DNA of 5,795 nucleotides from Clostridia bacterium (GTDB lineage: Bacteria; Bacillota_A; Clostridia; Christensenellales; CAG-138), in the NCBI GenBank assembly GCA_017459315.1, contig JAFUDD010000349.1:1-5795 (forward strand), in the 5' to 3' direction. The notes under the pieces are model-generated. The model saw nothing but the letters and a program-made list of their open reading frames with translations. It was not told the origin of the DNA and searched no databases. This document shows, piece by piece, positions 1 through 5,795 of this stretch. The position numbers and the translations under genes are program-made. Each line of letters opens with the position of its first letter. The stretch's first letter is position 1.

Positions 1-725
1 CCGTCACAGTTGGCGGTGGAGAATTTGCCTTCCCGATCCAGTCCTTCGCCGTGCTTGAGGTGCACGGTTTGTCCGGGCATTGTATTGCGAAGGGTCATAT
101 GGACATAGCCTGCGATATTCTGCCCGAAGTCGATGACGAGATTCCCGGCAGCGTCGCGCAGTGGTCTCCCCGGAAAACGCTCCTTTTCCCGCACGGGGAC
201 GCTCTGGTTTTCAATCAGCTCGCCCTCGGTATGCTCGGTGCAGAGGACGGCTTTTTGCCAGTCATGCGGCTCGATTCTTGCGTCATACGTTTCCCCTGCC
301 ATAAGATCGGTTCTGATGATGGGTCCGACTCCCACGAACATGTTTTCATCCGTGCCGACTGTTTCCGTTGCACCGTCCGCATAGCAAAGCACAAGCTCGC
401 CCCACAGCGCAAGGCGGGAACCGAAGTTGTTGTTCCACCGCCACCAGCCGTCGCCCACGGTCGTCTGCCAAAGGTTTTCGCCCTCATGCAGAAGCGCGGT
501 CACATCATAGATCTGCTTTTGAATGCGGAAATAATACGAGGTCAGTCCCGGCGTAAACCGATCCGCCGTCACCGGTCTGCCGTTGATTTCGGCTTCATAG
601 ACGCCGTGTGCGGACAGCGACAGCCGCGCCGAAAGCAGCCCTTTTCGCACGGAAAAGGGCTTTCGGAACACGGGTACAAGCCGCGTTTCCCTGCTGTCAT
701 TCGGATGTGCGATCCAAAGCGCCAT
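1..725 (-). CDS. GH78 alpha-L-rhamnosidase, N-terminal part (3' end outside window)
   Basis: From the ATG at 725 the frame is open to the left edge (241 full codons) and continues beyond it. It is the N-terminal half of a family 78 alpha-L-rhamnosidase, an inverting enzyme that releases terminal alpha-L-rhamnose from pectic side chains or plant rhamnoglycosides. Residues about 15-180 match the rhamnosidase N-terminal beta-sandwich: FRKPFSV, ARLSLSAHGVYEAEINGRPV, TPGLTSYYFRI, YDVTALLHEGEN, GDGWWRWN, GETYDARI and a W-containing strand, then VPVREKERF. Residues about 185-238 start the next beta domain: LVIDFGQNIAGYVHM and GQTVHLKHGEGLDREGKF, both hallmark GH78 sequences. The (alpha/alpha)6 catalytic barrel and its acidic residues lie outside the window, so activity cannot be checked. 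There is no signal peptide; the protein starts almost directly in the first sandwich domain. The start lies 1 nt after the GH3 stop, with AAGGAG 11 nt upstream inside the GH3 gene, so it is almost certainly translationally coupled. Confidence 0.93.
   Translation of the reverse strand, partial: MALWIAHPNDSRETRLVPVFRKPFSVRKGLLSARLSLSAHGVYEAEINGRPVTADRFTPGLTSYYFRIQKQIYDVTALLHEGENLWQTTVGDGWWRWNNNFGSRLALWGELVLCYADGATETVGTDENMFVGVGPIIRTDLMAGETYDARIEPHDWQKAVLCTEHTEGELIENQSVPVREKERFPGRPLRDAAGNLVIDFGQNIAGYVHMTLRNTMPGQTVHLKHGEGLDREGKFSTANCD
637..661 (-). repeat. Perfect 10-bp inverted repeat (hairpin) inside the 5' part of the GH78 gene
   Basis: AGCCCTTTTC at 637-646 and GAAAAGGGCT at 652-661 are exact inverted repeats with a 5-base loop. 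In the minus-strand mRNA the hairpin begins about 65 nt after the GH78 start codon and covers codons 22-30. No run of T follows on either strand, so it is not a standard intrinsic terminator. It may be an mRNA processing or stability element, or simply codon chance. The structure is certain; a function is not. Confidence 0.6.
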
Positions 726-726
726 C

Positions 727-3165
727 TTAAGATAAGCTCCTTGCCATTGTCAAAATGCGTGCCGCCGAGGTTTCCAGCTCGGCGCGGGTGATCGTGCCGT
801 TTTCCAATCCTTCCAACATGCCGTTGACATCCGCTTCCGTGCCGGGCATGACAAGATCGTTGCCTGCCGCGATGCAGCCCGCCGCGGAGGAACAGCCGTG
901 CGCGCCGAGATTGAAGCCGTCGCTTGTGGTGCCCCAGTCGGTCATCACAAAGCCGCCGAAGCCCCAGTCCTTGCGGAGACTATCGGTCAAAAGGTCGTGC
1001 CGGTTGGCGGTATGCGTGCCGTTCAAAAGGTTATAGGAGGACATGATCGTTTTCGGCGCCGCCGTTTTGATGCAAAGCTCAAAGCCCTTGAGATAGATTT
1101 CGCGCAAGGCTCTTTGCGAGACAATGCTGTTCGAGCCGAAGCGGTTGTACTCCTGGTTGTTGCAGGCGAAGTGCTTGATCGTGACCGCACACTTTTTATG
1201 TTTTTGCACGCCGCGCGTGACGGCTGCCGCAGTCAGACCGGAAATGATCGGATCCTCGGAATAGTATTCAAAGTTCCGACCGCAAAGCGGACTTCTTTGG
1301 ATATTCAACGCGGGCGCAAGCCATACGTTGGCACCGAACAGTTCCATTTCCGCTCCGACAAGCTCGCCGCAGGCCTCCGGCACCTTTGGGTTCCAAGCCT
1401 GTGCAAACGCCGTTCCGATCGGGATCGCGGCGGCGTAATGGTACAGCGTCGGATGCGTTTTCATCAGTTCTTCCCGCTTTAGCTGCTGCGCATGAATCAG
1501 CTGCTGCAAATAGTCCGGCAGCAAGGCGATGTAGTTGTCCAGGCCGCCGGCGTCCAAGCCCTCCTGTCCGTTTTCCGTCTCCACATATTTGGTGGCGATC
1601 CTAAGACCCGCCGGGCCGTCCGCCATGAGGATCGCGCCGAAGCCCTTTTCGGTCACGACGTCAGCACTCTCGCCCGCGCCGCCCGCAAGCCGCGCCGCCG
1701 CATTGCCGATGAACGAGGAAACCTGCCCCTCAGTATGCTTGCCTGCACAAACAGTCGCCAGTTCGCGGTCGGTAAAGGCGGACAGATCCACGGGATCGAA
1801 CCGGTCATAGGGGGTGCGCTTGCGTTCAAAATGATCGAATCCGTTCAAGCGGCTTGCTTCAACCGCAATGCGCTTGATATTTGTCAAAGCTGTTCGCACC
1901 GCGTTTGGGGTCCAGTCCGCAAAGTCCGCTTCTCCGCCCGCATGGGACAGCGACGCCGAGCGGGCGGACGCATCGAGCGCGATCACGCCGACCGAATCGG
2001 AACCGAGGAACAGCGCGTAGTCACCCTTTTCGAGCAGCCAACAATCATTTTCCGCATCCCAGCTTGCCATGTTTTCAAGCGGCAGGGTCAGCGAGACCGT
2101 TTCCGATTCTCCCGGGAGCAGCTCGTCTGTTTTTTGATACGCGCCGAGCTCGCGCAGCGGCTTTTTCAGCTTGCCGTCCGGCGCAGAATAATAGAGCTGT
2201 ACAGTTTCCTTGCCTGCGAACTTGCCGATATTCTGAACGGCTGCCGTCACAACAGCCGCGTTGTTCTCCACAAAAAAGCCGGTTGCACGCACGGCAAAAT
2301 CCGTATACCCTAAGCCATAGCCGAACGGAAACAGCGGCTCAACGTCCGCCGCGTCGAAATACCGGTAGCCGACAAAGACGCCTTCCCGATATCGAGTATC
2401 ATCGAGTGTGCCGAAGTCCCCGATCCTCGGATAATCCTCCGCCTTGGCCCACGTCGCGGTGAGCTTGCCGGAGGGATAGGCCTTGCCGAGCAGCACATCC
2501 GCCAGCGCGTCGCCGGTCACGCTGCCGAGCTGGGATAAAAGCAACACGTTTTCCACCTTATCCAGCACCGGAGTCAGATCGACCGGCCCGCCGACATTGA
2601 GGACAAGCAGAAACTTTTTATACTTGTCCGCGCAAAGCAGAATGTCGCGCGTTTCATCCTCGGTGAGACACAGATCGCCAGGTATTGCCTTGCGATCGCT
2701 GCCCTCGCCGGAATTGCGTGCAAGGACATACAGACAGACTTTGCCCTCACCGTCAAGGGGCAGTTCATAGCGCGGCTCCTTGGGCGTTCTGCCCATACCG
2801 ACCAAAATCGCGGGCTTGCCGAGTGCTTCGGCTTCCTGTTTGATCTCCTCCAAAAACGCCTTGGCGGCATTGTCCTTTGCGGCCTTATAGCCGTCCATCC
2901 AGGCTTTTGTGGTGATGGTAAAACCGGCTTTCTCCAAGCCCTCTTCCACGGTCACATAGTGGCGAACATTTACATCGCCGCTGCCGGTGCCGCCCTTGAT
3001 CGTCTCCCGCGCACCGCTGCCGTACAGTGCGATTTCACAAGGCGCGCAAAGGGGAAAATCACCGTTCTTTTTCAGCAGCACCATGCACTCCGGCGCAAGC
3101 GCGCGAAGGGCGGCAAGGTGTTCGGTTTCAAAGGACTGTATCTCATTCGTTTCGATGCGTACCAT
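727..3165 (-). CDS. Glycoside hydrolase family 3 beta-glycosidase, permuted domain order (beta-glucosidase type)
   Basis: An 812-residue GH3 enzyme that releases terminal beta-linked sugars (beta-glucosidase is the best guess; beta-xylosidase is possible) by a retaining mechanism. Domain order is reversed relative to classical GH3. The alpha/beta sandwich (GH3_C) comes first, about residues 15-285, with VLLKKNGDFPL, the acid/base motif NSGEGSDR (Glu154, codon 2706-2704) and GDALADVLLGKAYPSGKL. An FnIII-like domain follows at about 288-398 (NIGKFAGKETVQLYY...GDYALFLG). The (beta/alpha)8 barrel is last, about 455-812, with DGPAGLR (516-522), WLAPALNIQRSPLCGRNFEYYSEDP, KHFACNN (Lys664-His665) and FVMTDWG with nucleophile Asp743 (codon 939-937). 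Known permuted homologues include rumen enzymes such as Butyrivibrio fibrisolvens BglA. Both catalytic residues are present and there is no frameshift, so it should be active. No signal peptide, so probably cytoplasmic. GGAG lies upstream of the ATG at 3165, inside the end of the previous gene, and the intergenic gap is 4 nt. Confidence 0.96.
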   Translation of the reverse strand: MVRIETNEIQSFETEHLAALRALAPECMVLLKKNGDFPLCAPCEIALYGSGARETIKGGTGSGDVNVRHYVTVEEGLEKAGFTITTKAWMDGYKAAKDNAAKAFLEEIKQEAEALGKPAILVGMGRTPKEPRYELPLDGEGKVCLYVLARNSGEGSDRKAIPGDLCLTEDETRDILLCADKYKKFLLVLNVGGPVDLTPVLDKVENVLLLSQLGSVTGDALADVLLGKAYPSGKLTATWAKAEDYPRIGDFGTLDDTRYREGVFVGYRYFDAADVEPLFPFGYGLGYTDFAVRATGFFVENNAAVVTAAVQNIGKFAGKETVQLYYSAPDGKLKKPLRELGAYQKTDELLPGESETVSLTLPLENMASWDAENDCWLLEKGDYALFLGSDSVGVIALDASARSASLSHAGGEADFADWTPNAVRTALTNIKRIAVEASRLNGFDHFERKRTPYDRFDPVDLSAFTDRELATVCAGKHTEGQVSSFIGNAAARLAGGAGESADVVTEKGFGAILMADGPAGLRIATKYVETENGQEGLDAGGLDNYIALLPDYLQQLIHAQQLKREELMKTHPTLYHYAAAIPIGTAFAQAWNPKVPEACGELVGAEMELFGANVWLAPALNIQRSPLCGRNFEYYSEDPIISGLTAAAVTRGVQKHKKCAVTIKHFACNNQEYNRFGSNSIVSQRALREIYLKGFELCIKTAAPKTIMSSYNLLNGTHTANRHDLLTDSLRKDWGFGGFVMTDWGTTSDGFNLGAHGCSSAAGCIAAGNDLVMPGTEADVNGMLEGLENGTITRAELETSAARILTMARSLS
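737..742 (-). promoter_or_regulatory. Ribosome binding site of the GH78 gene
   Basis: AAGGAG on the minus strand lies within the last codons of the GH3 gene, 11 nt before the ATG at 725. The spacing is long for a strong site. The interval contains the palindrome ATCTTAAGAT, which spans the GH3 stop and the first two bases of the GH78 start. Confidence 0.65.
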
Positions 3166-3169
3166 GCTT

Positions 3170-4201
3170 TTACTTCTCCAATTCGTTGATCATGCCGTGC
3201 AGCGCAGCGTCGATGGCTTTGATGGCTTGCTCCGGCATCTGCAGCATTTCCATAATTTCCTTGGCGGTATTATTCCCGACGGCCGCCATCAGCCCCTCTG
3301 CGGAAAAATGCCGAGCCTTGGCAACGGCTTCGATACCGGCGTACATCGGGGCAAGCACGGCTTTTGCCGCGTCGCTCTGCCCGTTTAGATGGTTCAACGT
3401 ACACATGACCGAAAGCACCGGCGCATAGTTAGCGTTCATGGAGCACGCCGCTATCGGCTCGGTAAAGCCGTTTCGCGTGAATTTGCCCATGATCTCGCCG
3501 AGCCATTCGATGCTGTCCGGCACCCAACGCGGCAACCGCGGACAGGCGGCGTTGGTGATGATCCAGTCCTCGCCGGTCGAAAAGCCGTGCCCGCCGTAGG
3601 AATAGATGTGGCTTTCAAAGGCGACGCCATTTTTGGCAAGCGCCAGCTCCATCATCAGCGTATTGGAAATATCCACGGTGCGGTCGTCCCGCGCCGCCGC
3701 AAAGAAGCAGGGGCAGGTGTTTGCCGTGACGTGCTCATGGGGATACGGCATGTTCGGCTGGCACAGATCGACAATATCCTTGAGGATCGCGGGGTAGACC
3801 AGAACGGCGGCGGCAGGCTTATGCTCCGCTACGGTCGCGGCGCACGCGGCCAGGTGCCCGCCCGCCGAGAACCCGACGACCGCGATATGCGCGGTGTCCA
3901 CGTGCCACAGATCGGCATTCTGCTCAATCAAAGCCATCGCCTGCTCATAATCCTCGAGCGGCAGAGGCCAGGCGCCTTTATCCTTGACCGTATAGCGGAG
4001 GACAAACGCCTGATACCCCGCTTTGAGGTAGGCCGAAGCCACCGGATCGGCTTCGCGGTCGGAGCACATCGCGTACCCGCCGCCGGGCAGTACCAGTATC
4101 GCGGGGCGCTTGGAAAAGCCGAACTCGCCATCGACCTCCTGCACATAAGCGGTCAGGGTCACGTTTTTGCTTTCATGCAAAACCATCTCTTGTGTTTTCA
4201 T
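3170..4201 (-). CDS. BD-FAE/acetyl-xylan-esterase-like alpha/beta hydrolase with an unrecognised C-terminal extension
   Basis: This is a 343-residue serine esterase of the alpha/beta-hydrolase superfamily, closest in pattern to bifunctional feruloyl/acetyl-xylan esterases (BD-FAE) and related carbohydrate esterases. The hydrolase domain covers about residues 15-235: oxyanion motif ILVLPGGGY (35-43), nucleophile elbow VVGFSAGGHLAA with Ser112 (codon 3868-3866), probable acid Asp172 in AARDDRTV, and catalytic His205 in GGHGF. Residues from about 240 to 343 are extra. They are Ala/Met/Glu-rich, probably helical, and end in a stretch containing NNTAKEIMEMLQMP; I do not recognise a named domain there. 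The ATG at 4201 is preceded by AAGGGAG with 8-nt spacing. The frame stays open upstream to an ATG at 4333, but those 44 residues would overlap the previous gene and look like out-of-frame read-through (Arg/His-rich, no fold signature). No signal peptide, so cytoplasmic removal of acyl groups is inferred. The gap to the preceding gene is 14 nt and to the following gene 4 nt. Confidence 0.87.
   Translation of the reverse strand: MKTQEMVLHESKNVTLTAYVQEVDGEFGFSKRPAILVLPGGGYAMCSDREADPVASAYLKAGYQAFVLRYTVKDKGAWPLPLEDYEQAMALIEQNADLWHVDTAHIAVVGFSAGGHLAACAATVAEHKPAAAVLVYPAILKDIVDLCQPNMPYPHEHVTANTCPCFFAAARDDRTVDISNTLMMELALAKNGVAFESHIYSYGGHGFSTGEDWIITNAACPRLPRWVPDSIEWLGEIMGKFTRNGFTEPIAACSMNANYAPVLSVMCTLNHLNGQSDAAKAVLAPMYAGIEAVAKARHFSAEGLMAAVGNNTAKEIMEMLQMPEQAIKAIDAALHGMINELEK
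3176..3179 (-). promoter_or_regulatory. Ribosome binding site of the GH3 gene
   Basis: GGAG followed by AAGTAAAAGC precedes the ATG at 3165 (10-nt spacing). The TAA of the upstream esterase falls between the site and the start codon, which suggests translational coupling. Confidence 0.7.
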
Positions 4202-4209
4202 GTCGCATT

Positions 4210-4216
4210 CTCCCTT
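4210..4216 (-). promoter_or_regulatory. Ribosome binding site of the BD-FAE-like esterase gene
   Basis: AAGGGAG on the minus strand lies 8 nt before the ATG at 4201. Its first base is the last base of the TGA stop of the PAE-like gene, so termination and re-initiation are adjacent. It supports 4201 as the start rather than 4333. Confidence 0.8.
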
Positions 4217-5340
4217 CAAAGTAATGTAAGGCCCAGTTTCAAAACCTCGCCGCTGACGCCGCGCATCATCCAGTCGACACAGCTCACCCCGTCCACGACT
4301 GTGGTGAAGGCGGCATTGGAGCCGCAAAGGCAATGGACGGTCAGATCAGCGTCCTTGCTGTTTTTATCCGGGGTATCAAAGATAAACGTACTCAAGTCCG
4401 GAATTTCATTCTGCAGATGATCCAGCATCTCTTTGAGCTTCCGTTGGAAGCTCACGCCTGCGGCCTTGTCCGGGATCCAGCGCCCGTCTTCGAGATACAT
4501 CTCCATCTGTGTCAGCGCCGCATCCCGCACGGAACAGCAAAACATGATCTTGATCTCGGGATGCTTCCGATGCAGCGCGAGCAGGCTGTCGGAAACGATC
4601 TCGTTTCCGGTGAGGCGCGCCGCGATCTCTTCCGGCGCTTTCCAGATCTCCCGCGCCACCCGCTGCCAGTCATAATGCATCATGGCGCTGTCCACACAGG
4701 CGGTAATATCCCGGCATTTTGGGAACGCGGCGGCGACCGCATCGGTCAGCAGGGACGTGGCAAACGCGCCCGCGGAAAAGCCGGTCACAAGGATCTGCTC
4801 CGGGTTCGGAACCAGTTCCTTGATCTTAGTAAGCAGCATTTGAAAATTCGTGTAACCGTGGTGATGCAGCACGGCAGGTTTTCCATTTTGGTCGGTATAG
4901 GGATAATCCCCTGTGCCGCAATGGAAGTCCCCGGTGGCGTACGTTACAAACAGCAGGCTCCAGTCCCGGAAAGGATTCTTTTTCGAACGGCCGAAGGTCC
5001 CCATTCGGAGAATGACGTCTCCGAACCGCACATCGTCGGAATAAAACATCTCTCCTTGTCCGCCCACGCGCTGTGGTCTCGCCGCGGTATACTCGTCTAC
5101 CGAAACGCCGCCGCCGGAAAACCCGATCATCAGTTTATTCGCGCTGCCCAGACGGATGCAGCCGTGATAGGGATTGCCGTTGGCGCAGAGGGCGCCGTCC
5201 GGCCAGTATTCATAGTTTTTGCCCTTCTTCGGGCACTCCGGCAGCTCCGGGAACCGGGTCAGCTCGATATAATCCGCTAAAAGCCGGTTGAAAAGAGGCC
5301 AGCCCGTCCGGTCCTCCTTATGCGTTTTCCGCTTTGCCAT
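4216..5340 (-). CDS. Pectinacetylesterase/Notum-family (PAE-like) serine hydrolase, probably cytoplasmic
   Basis: This 374-residue protein resembles the pectinacetylesterase/Notum family (PF03283; plant members are CAZy CE13). Those enzymes remove acetyl groups from pectin or, in Notum, palmitoleate from Wnt. Visible landmarks in family order are DGALCANG...HGCIRLG (48-65), the glycine-rich oxyanion strand LMIGFSGGG (70-78), ATGDFHCGTGDY (136-146, matching the family's CxGD-type segment), and the nucleophile elbow VTGFSAGAFA with Ser189. Further on are a likely acid, Asp273 (CCSVRDAALTQ), and the likely catalytic His336 (LTVHCLCG). I chose the ATG at 5340 over the in-frame ATG at 5364 because GGGGAGG lies 6 nt upstream of 5340; the longer form would add eight residues and enlarge the overlap with the previous gene. 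The N-terminus (MAKRKTHKED) is charged and hydrophilic with no signal peptide, which is unusual in a family of mostly secreted enzymes. Eleven cysteines are present. Similarity is motif-level only, so acetylesterase activity is likely and the exact substrate unknown. Confidence 0.8.
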   Translation of the reverse strand: MAKRKTHKEDRTGWPLFNRLLADYIELTRFPELPECPKKGKNYEYWPDGALCANGNPYHGCIRLGSANKLMIGFSGGGVSVDEYTAARPQRVGGQGEMFYSDDVRFGDVILRMGTFGRSKKNPFRDWSLLFVTYATGDFHCGTGDYPYTDQNGKPAVLHHHGYTNFQMLLTKIKELVPNPEQILVTGFSAGAFATSLLTDAVAAAFPKCRDITACVDSAMMHYDWQRVAREIWKAPEEIAARLTGNEIVSDSLLALHRKHPEIKIMFCCSVRDAALTQMEMYLEDGRWIPDKAAGVSFQRKLKEMLDHLQNEIPDLSTFIFDTPDKNSKDADLTVHCLCGSNAAFTTVVDGVSCVDWMMRGVSGEVLKLGLTLL

Positions 5341-5795
5341 GGTTTTCCTCCCCGCGCATCGCATAGAGTTCCTTTGCCTTTTCCACCTTATAGCGGAAGC
5401 AGTCCTCCCGCAGCTTGTCCTGCTCCGGCTTTTCCTCGGCCTTGTCTGTGCCGAAGCCGTGATAGCCGTCTTTGTACAGTTTCAGATCCAGCAGCTTGCC
5501 GTGCTGCTTCAAACGCTCCGCATAATGCTCTCCTTGCGGATGCAGGGGATCCCGGCCGCAGACGATAACGACTGCCAGGGAGAGCTTTTCCAACGTTTCG
5601 TCCGTGATCTTCGCCGCAGGGGACAGCACCTCGCTGTCCAATGGCAGCTTTGGCGGATAGAGCTCAAACATCATCTTATAAAGCTTATCCCCCTCCGGGA
5701 AGTCGATGGGGATCGTGTGCGTGAAGTCCAAAAACGGCACTTCCATGATTTGTCCCGCGATCTTGACGCCCTGCTGCGCCAGCAGAATGGCGGCA
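5318..5795 (-). CDS. HSL-family alpha/beta-hydrolase esterase, C-terminal fragment (5' end outside window)
   Basis: The reading frame is open from the right edge to a stop at 5318-5320 and gives 158 residues; the real start lies beyond 5795. The fragment has the C-terminal half of the hormone-sensitive-lipase-type alpha/beta-hydrolase fold (Abhydrolase_3). It begins in the helix that follows the nucleophile elbow (AAILLAQQG). It carries the acid motif GRDPLHPQGEHYAERL, with the putative catalytic Asp at fragment residue 82 (codon 5551-5549), and the histidine motif DGYHGF, with His at residue 112. The HGGG oxyanion motif and GxSxG serine should lie just outside the window. Family members hydrolyse short-chain acyl esters. 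The tail after the His motif is charged and Lys/Glu-rich. The stop lies 23 nt inside the next gene, so the two are co-transcribed and probably translationally coupled. A role in removing acetyl or other acyl groups from glycans is inferred from the neighbours; the substrate cannot be read from the fragment. Confidence 0.88.
   Translation of the reverse strand, partial: AAILLAQQGVKIAGQIMEVPFLDFTHTIPIDFPEGDKLYKMMFELYPPKLPLDSEVLSPAAKITDETLEKLSLAVVIVCGRDPLHPQGEHYAERLKQHGKLLDLKLYKDGYHGFGTDKAEEKPEQDKLREDCFRYKVEKAKELYAMRGEENHGKAENA
5347..5353 (-). promoter_or_regulatory. Ribosome binding site of the PAE-like gene
   Basis: On the minus strand GGGGAGG is followed by AAAACC and then ATG at 5340, an ideal 6-nt spacing. 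This site decides the start in favour of 5340 over 5364. It lies inside the coding end of the upstream HSL-type esterase. Confidence 0.85.

Noticed and set aside
637..675. Intrinsic terminator at the GH78 hairpin
   Set aside because: No T-rich tract follows the stem on either strand and it lies inside an open coding frame.
51..791. Plus-strand open frame of 246 codons at the left end
   Set aside because: It is antisense to the N-terminal part of the GH78 gene, whose minus-strand translation matches rhamnosidase hallmark sequences from residue 15 to the window edge.
1492..2313. Plus-strand open frame of 273 codons antisense to the GH3 gene
   Set aside because: No motif, very Arg-rich, and fully inside the well-supported GH3 coding region.
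4202..4333. Possible 44-residue N-terminal extension of the BD-FAE-like esterase (ATG at 4333)
   Set aside because: It would overlap the PAE-like gene by 118 nt, has an Arg/His-rich sequence with no fold signature, and a good ribosome binding site points to the ATG at 4201.
3389..4420. Long plus-strand open frame (343 codons), antisense to the BD-FAE-like esterase
   Set aside because: It is rich in Arg, His, Gly and Val with no recognisable motif and lies opposite a gene with an intact catalytic triad. It is the usual antisense shadow in GC-rich coding DNA and has no neighbouring plus-strand gene.
4333..5280. Plus-strand open frame of 315 codons antisense to the PAE-like gene
   Set aside because: Composition is typical of a reverse-frame shadow, with no domain signature, and the minus-strand frame carries clear serine-hydrolase motifs.
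5341..5364. Upstream ATG at 5364 for the PAE-like gene
   Set aside because: The ideal GGGGAGG site lies between 5364 and 5340 at the right distance for the ATG at 5340, so the eight extra residues are unlikely to be translated.

Overview
The window is a slice of one tightly packed, minus-strand carbohydrate-degradation operon. It holds three complete genes and two genes cut by the window edges. GC content is high (roughly 55-60% by eye). The strong GGAG/GGGGAGG-type ribosome binding sites and the circularly permuted GH3 beta-glucosidase suggest a fairly GC-rich, probably gut- or rumen-associated Clostridia-type Firmicute. That placement is inference; no taxonomic marker is present.

Layout in transcription order (right to left): (1) 5795-5318, the C-terminal part of an HSL-type alpha/beta-hydrolase esterase; (2) 5340-4216, a divergent pectinacetylesterase/Notum-family (PAE) serine hydrolase; (3) 4201-3170, a BD-FAE/acetyl-xylan-esterase-like alpha/beta hydrolase with an extra C-terminal region of about 100 residues that I do not recognise; (4) 3165-727, a GH3 beta-glycosidase with reversed domain order; (5) 725-1, the N-terminal part of a GH78 alpha-L-rhamnosidase, which runs off the left edge. 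The junctions are a 23-nt overlap, then gaps of 14, 4 and 1 nt. Each complete internal start has its own Shine-Dalgarno sequence, and three of the four sit in or against the end of the preceding gene. There is no room for promoters or terminators between genes, and no stretch over 300 bases lacks a gene.

None of the four proteins with a visible N-terminus has a signal peptide or membrane segment, so the products are probably cytoplasmic. The simplest reading is a cassette that finishes off imported, acylated oligosaccharides or glycosides: three unrelated esterases strip acetyl or other acyl groups, then the GH3 enzyme removes a beta-linked sugar and the GH78 enzyme removes terminal alpha-L-rhamnose. 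Acetylated rhamnose-containing pectin (rhamnogalacturonan-type) fragments or acylated plant rhamnoglycosides are plausible substrates, but the sequence does not decide between them. I saw no RNA genes, mobile elements, CRISPR arrays or long repeats. The points most worth a second look are the cytoplasmic PAE/Notum-like protein, the unexplained C-terminal region of the BD-FAE-like esterase, and the clustering of three esterase families with GH3 and GH78.
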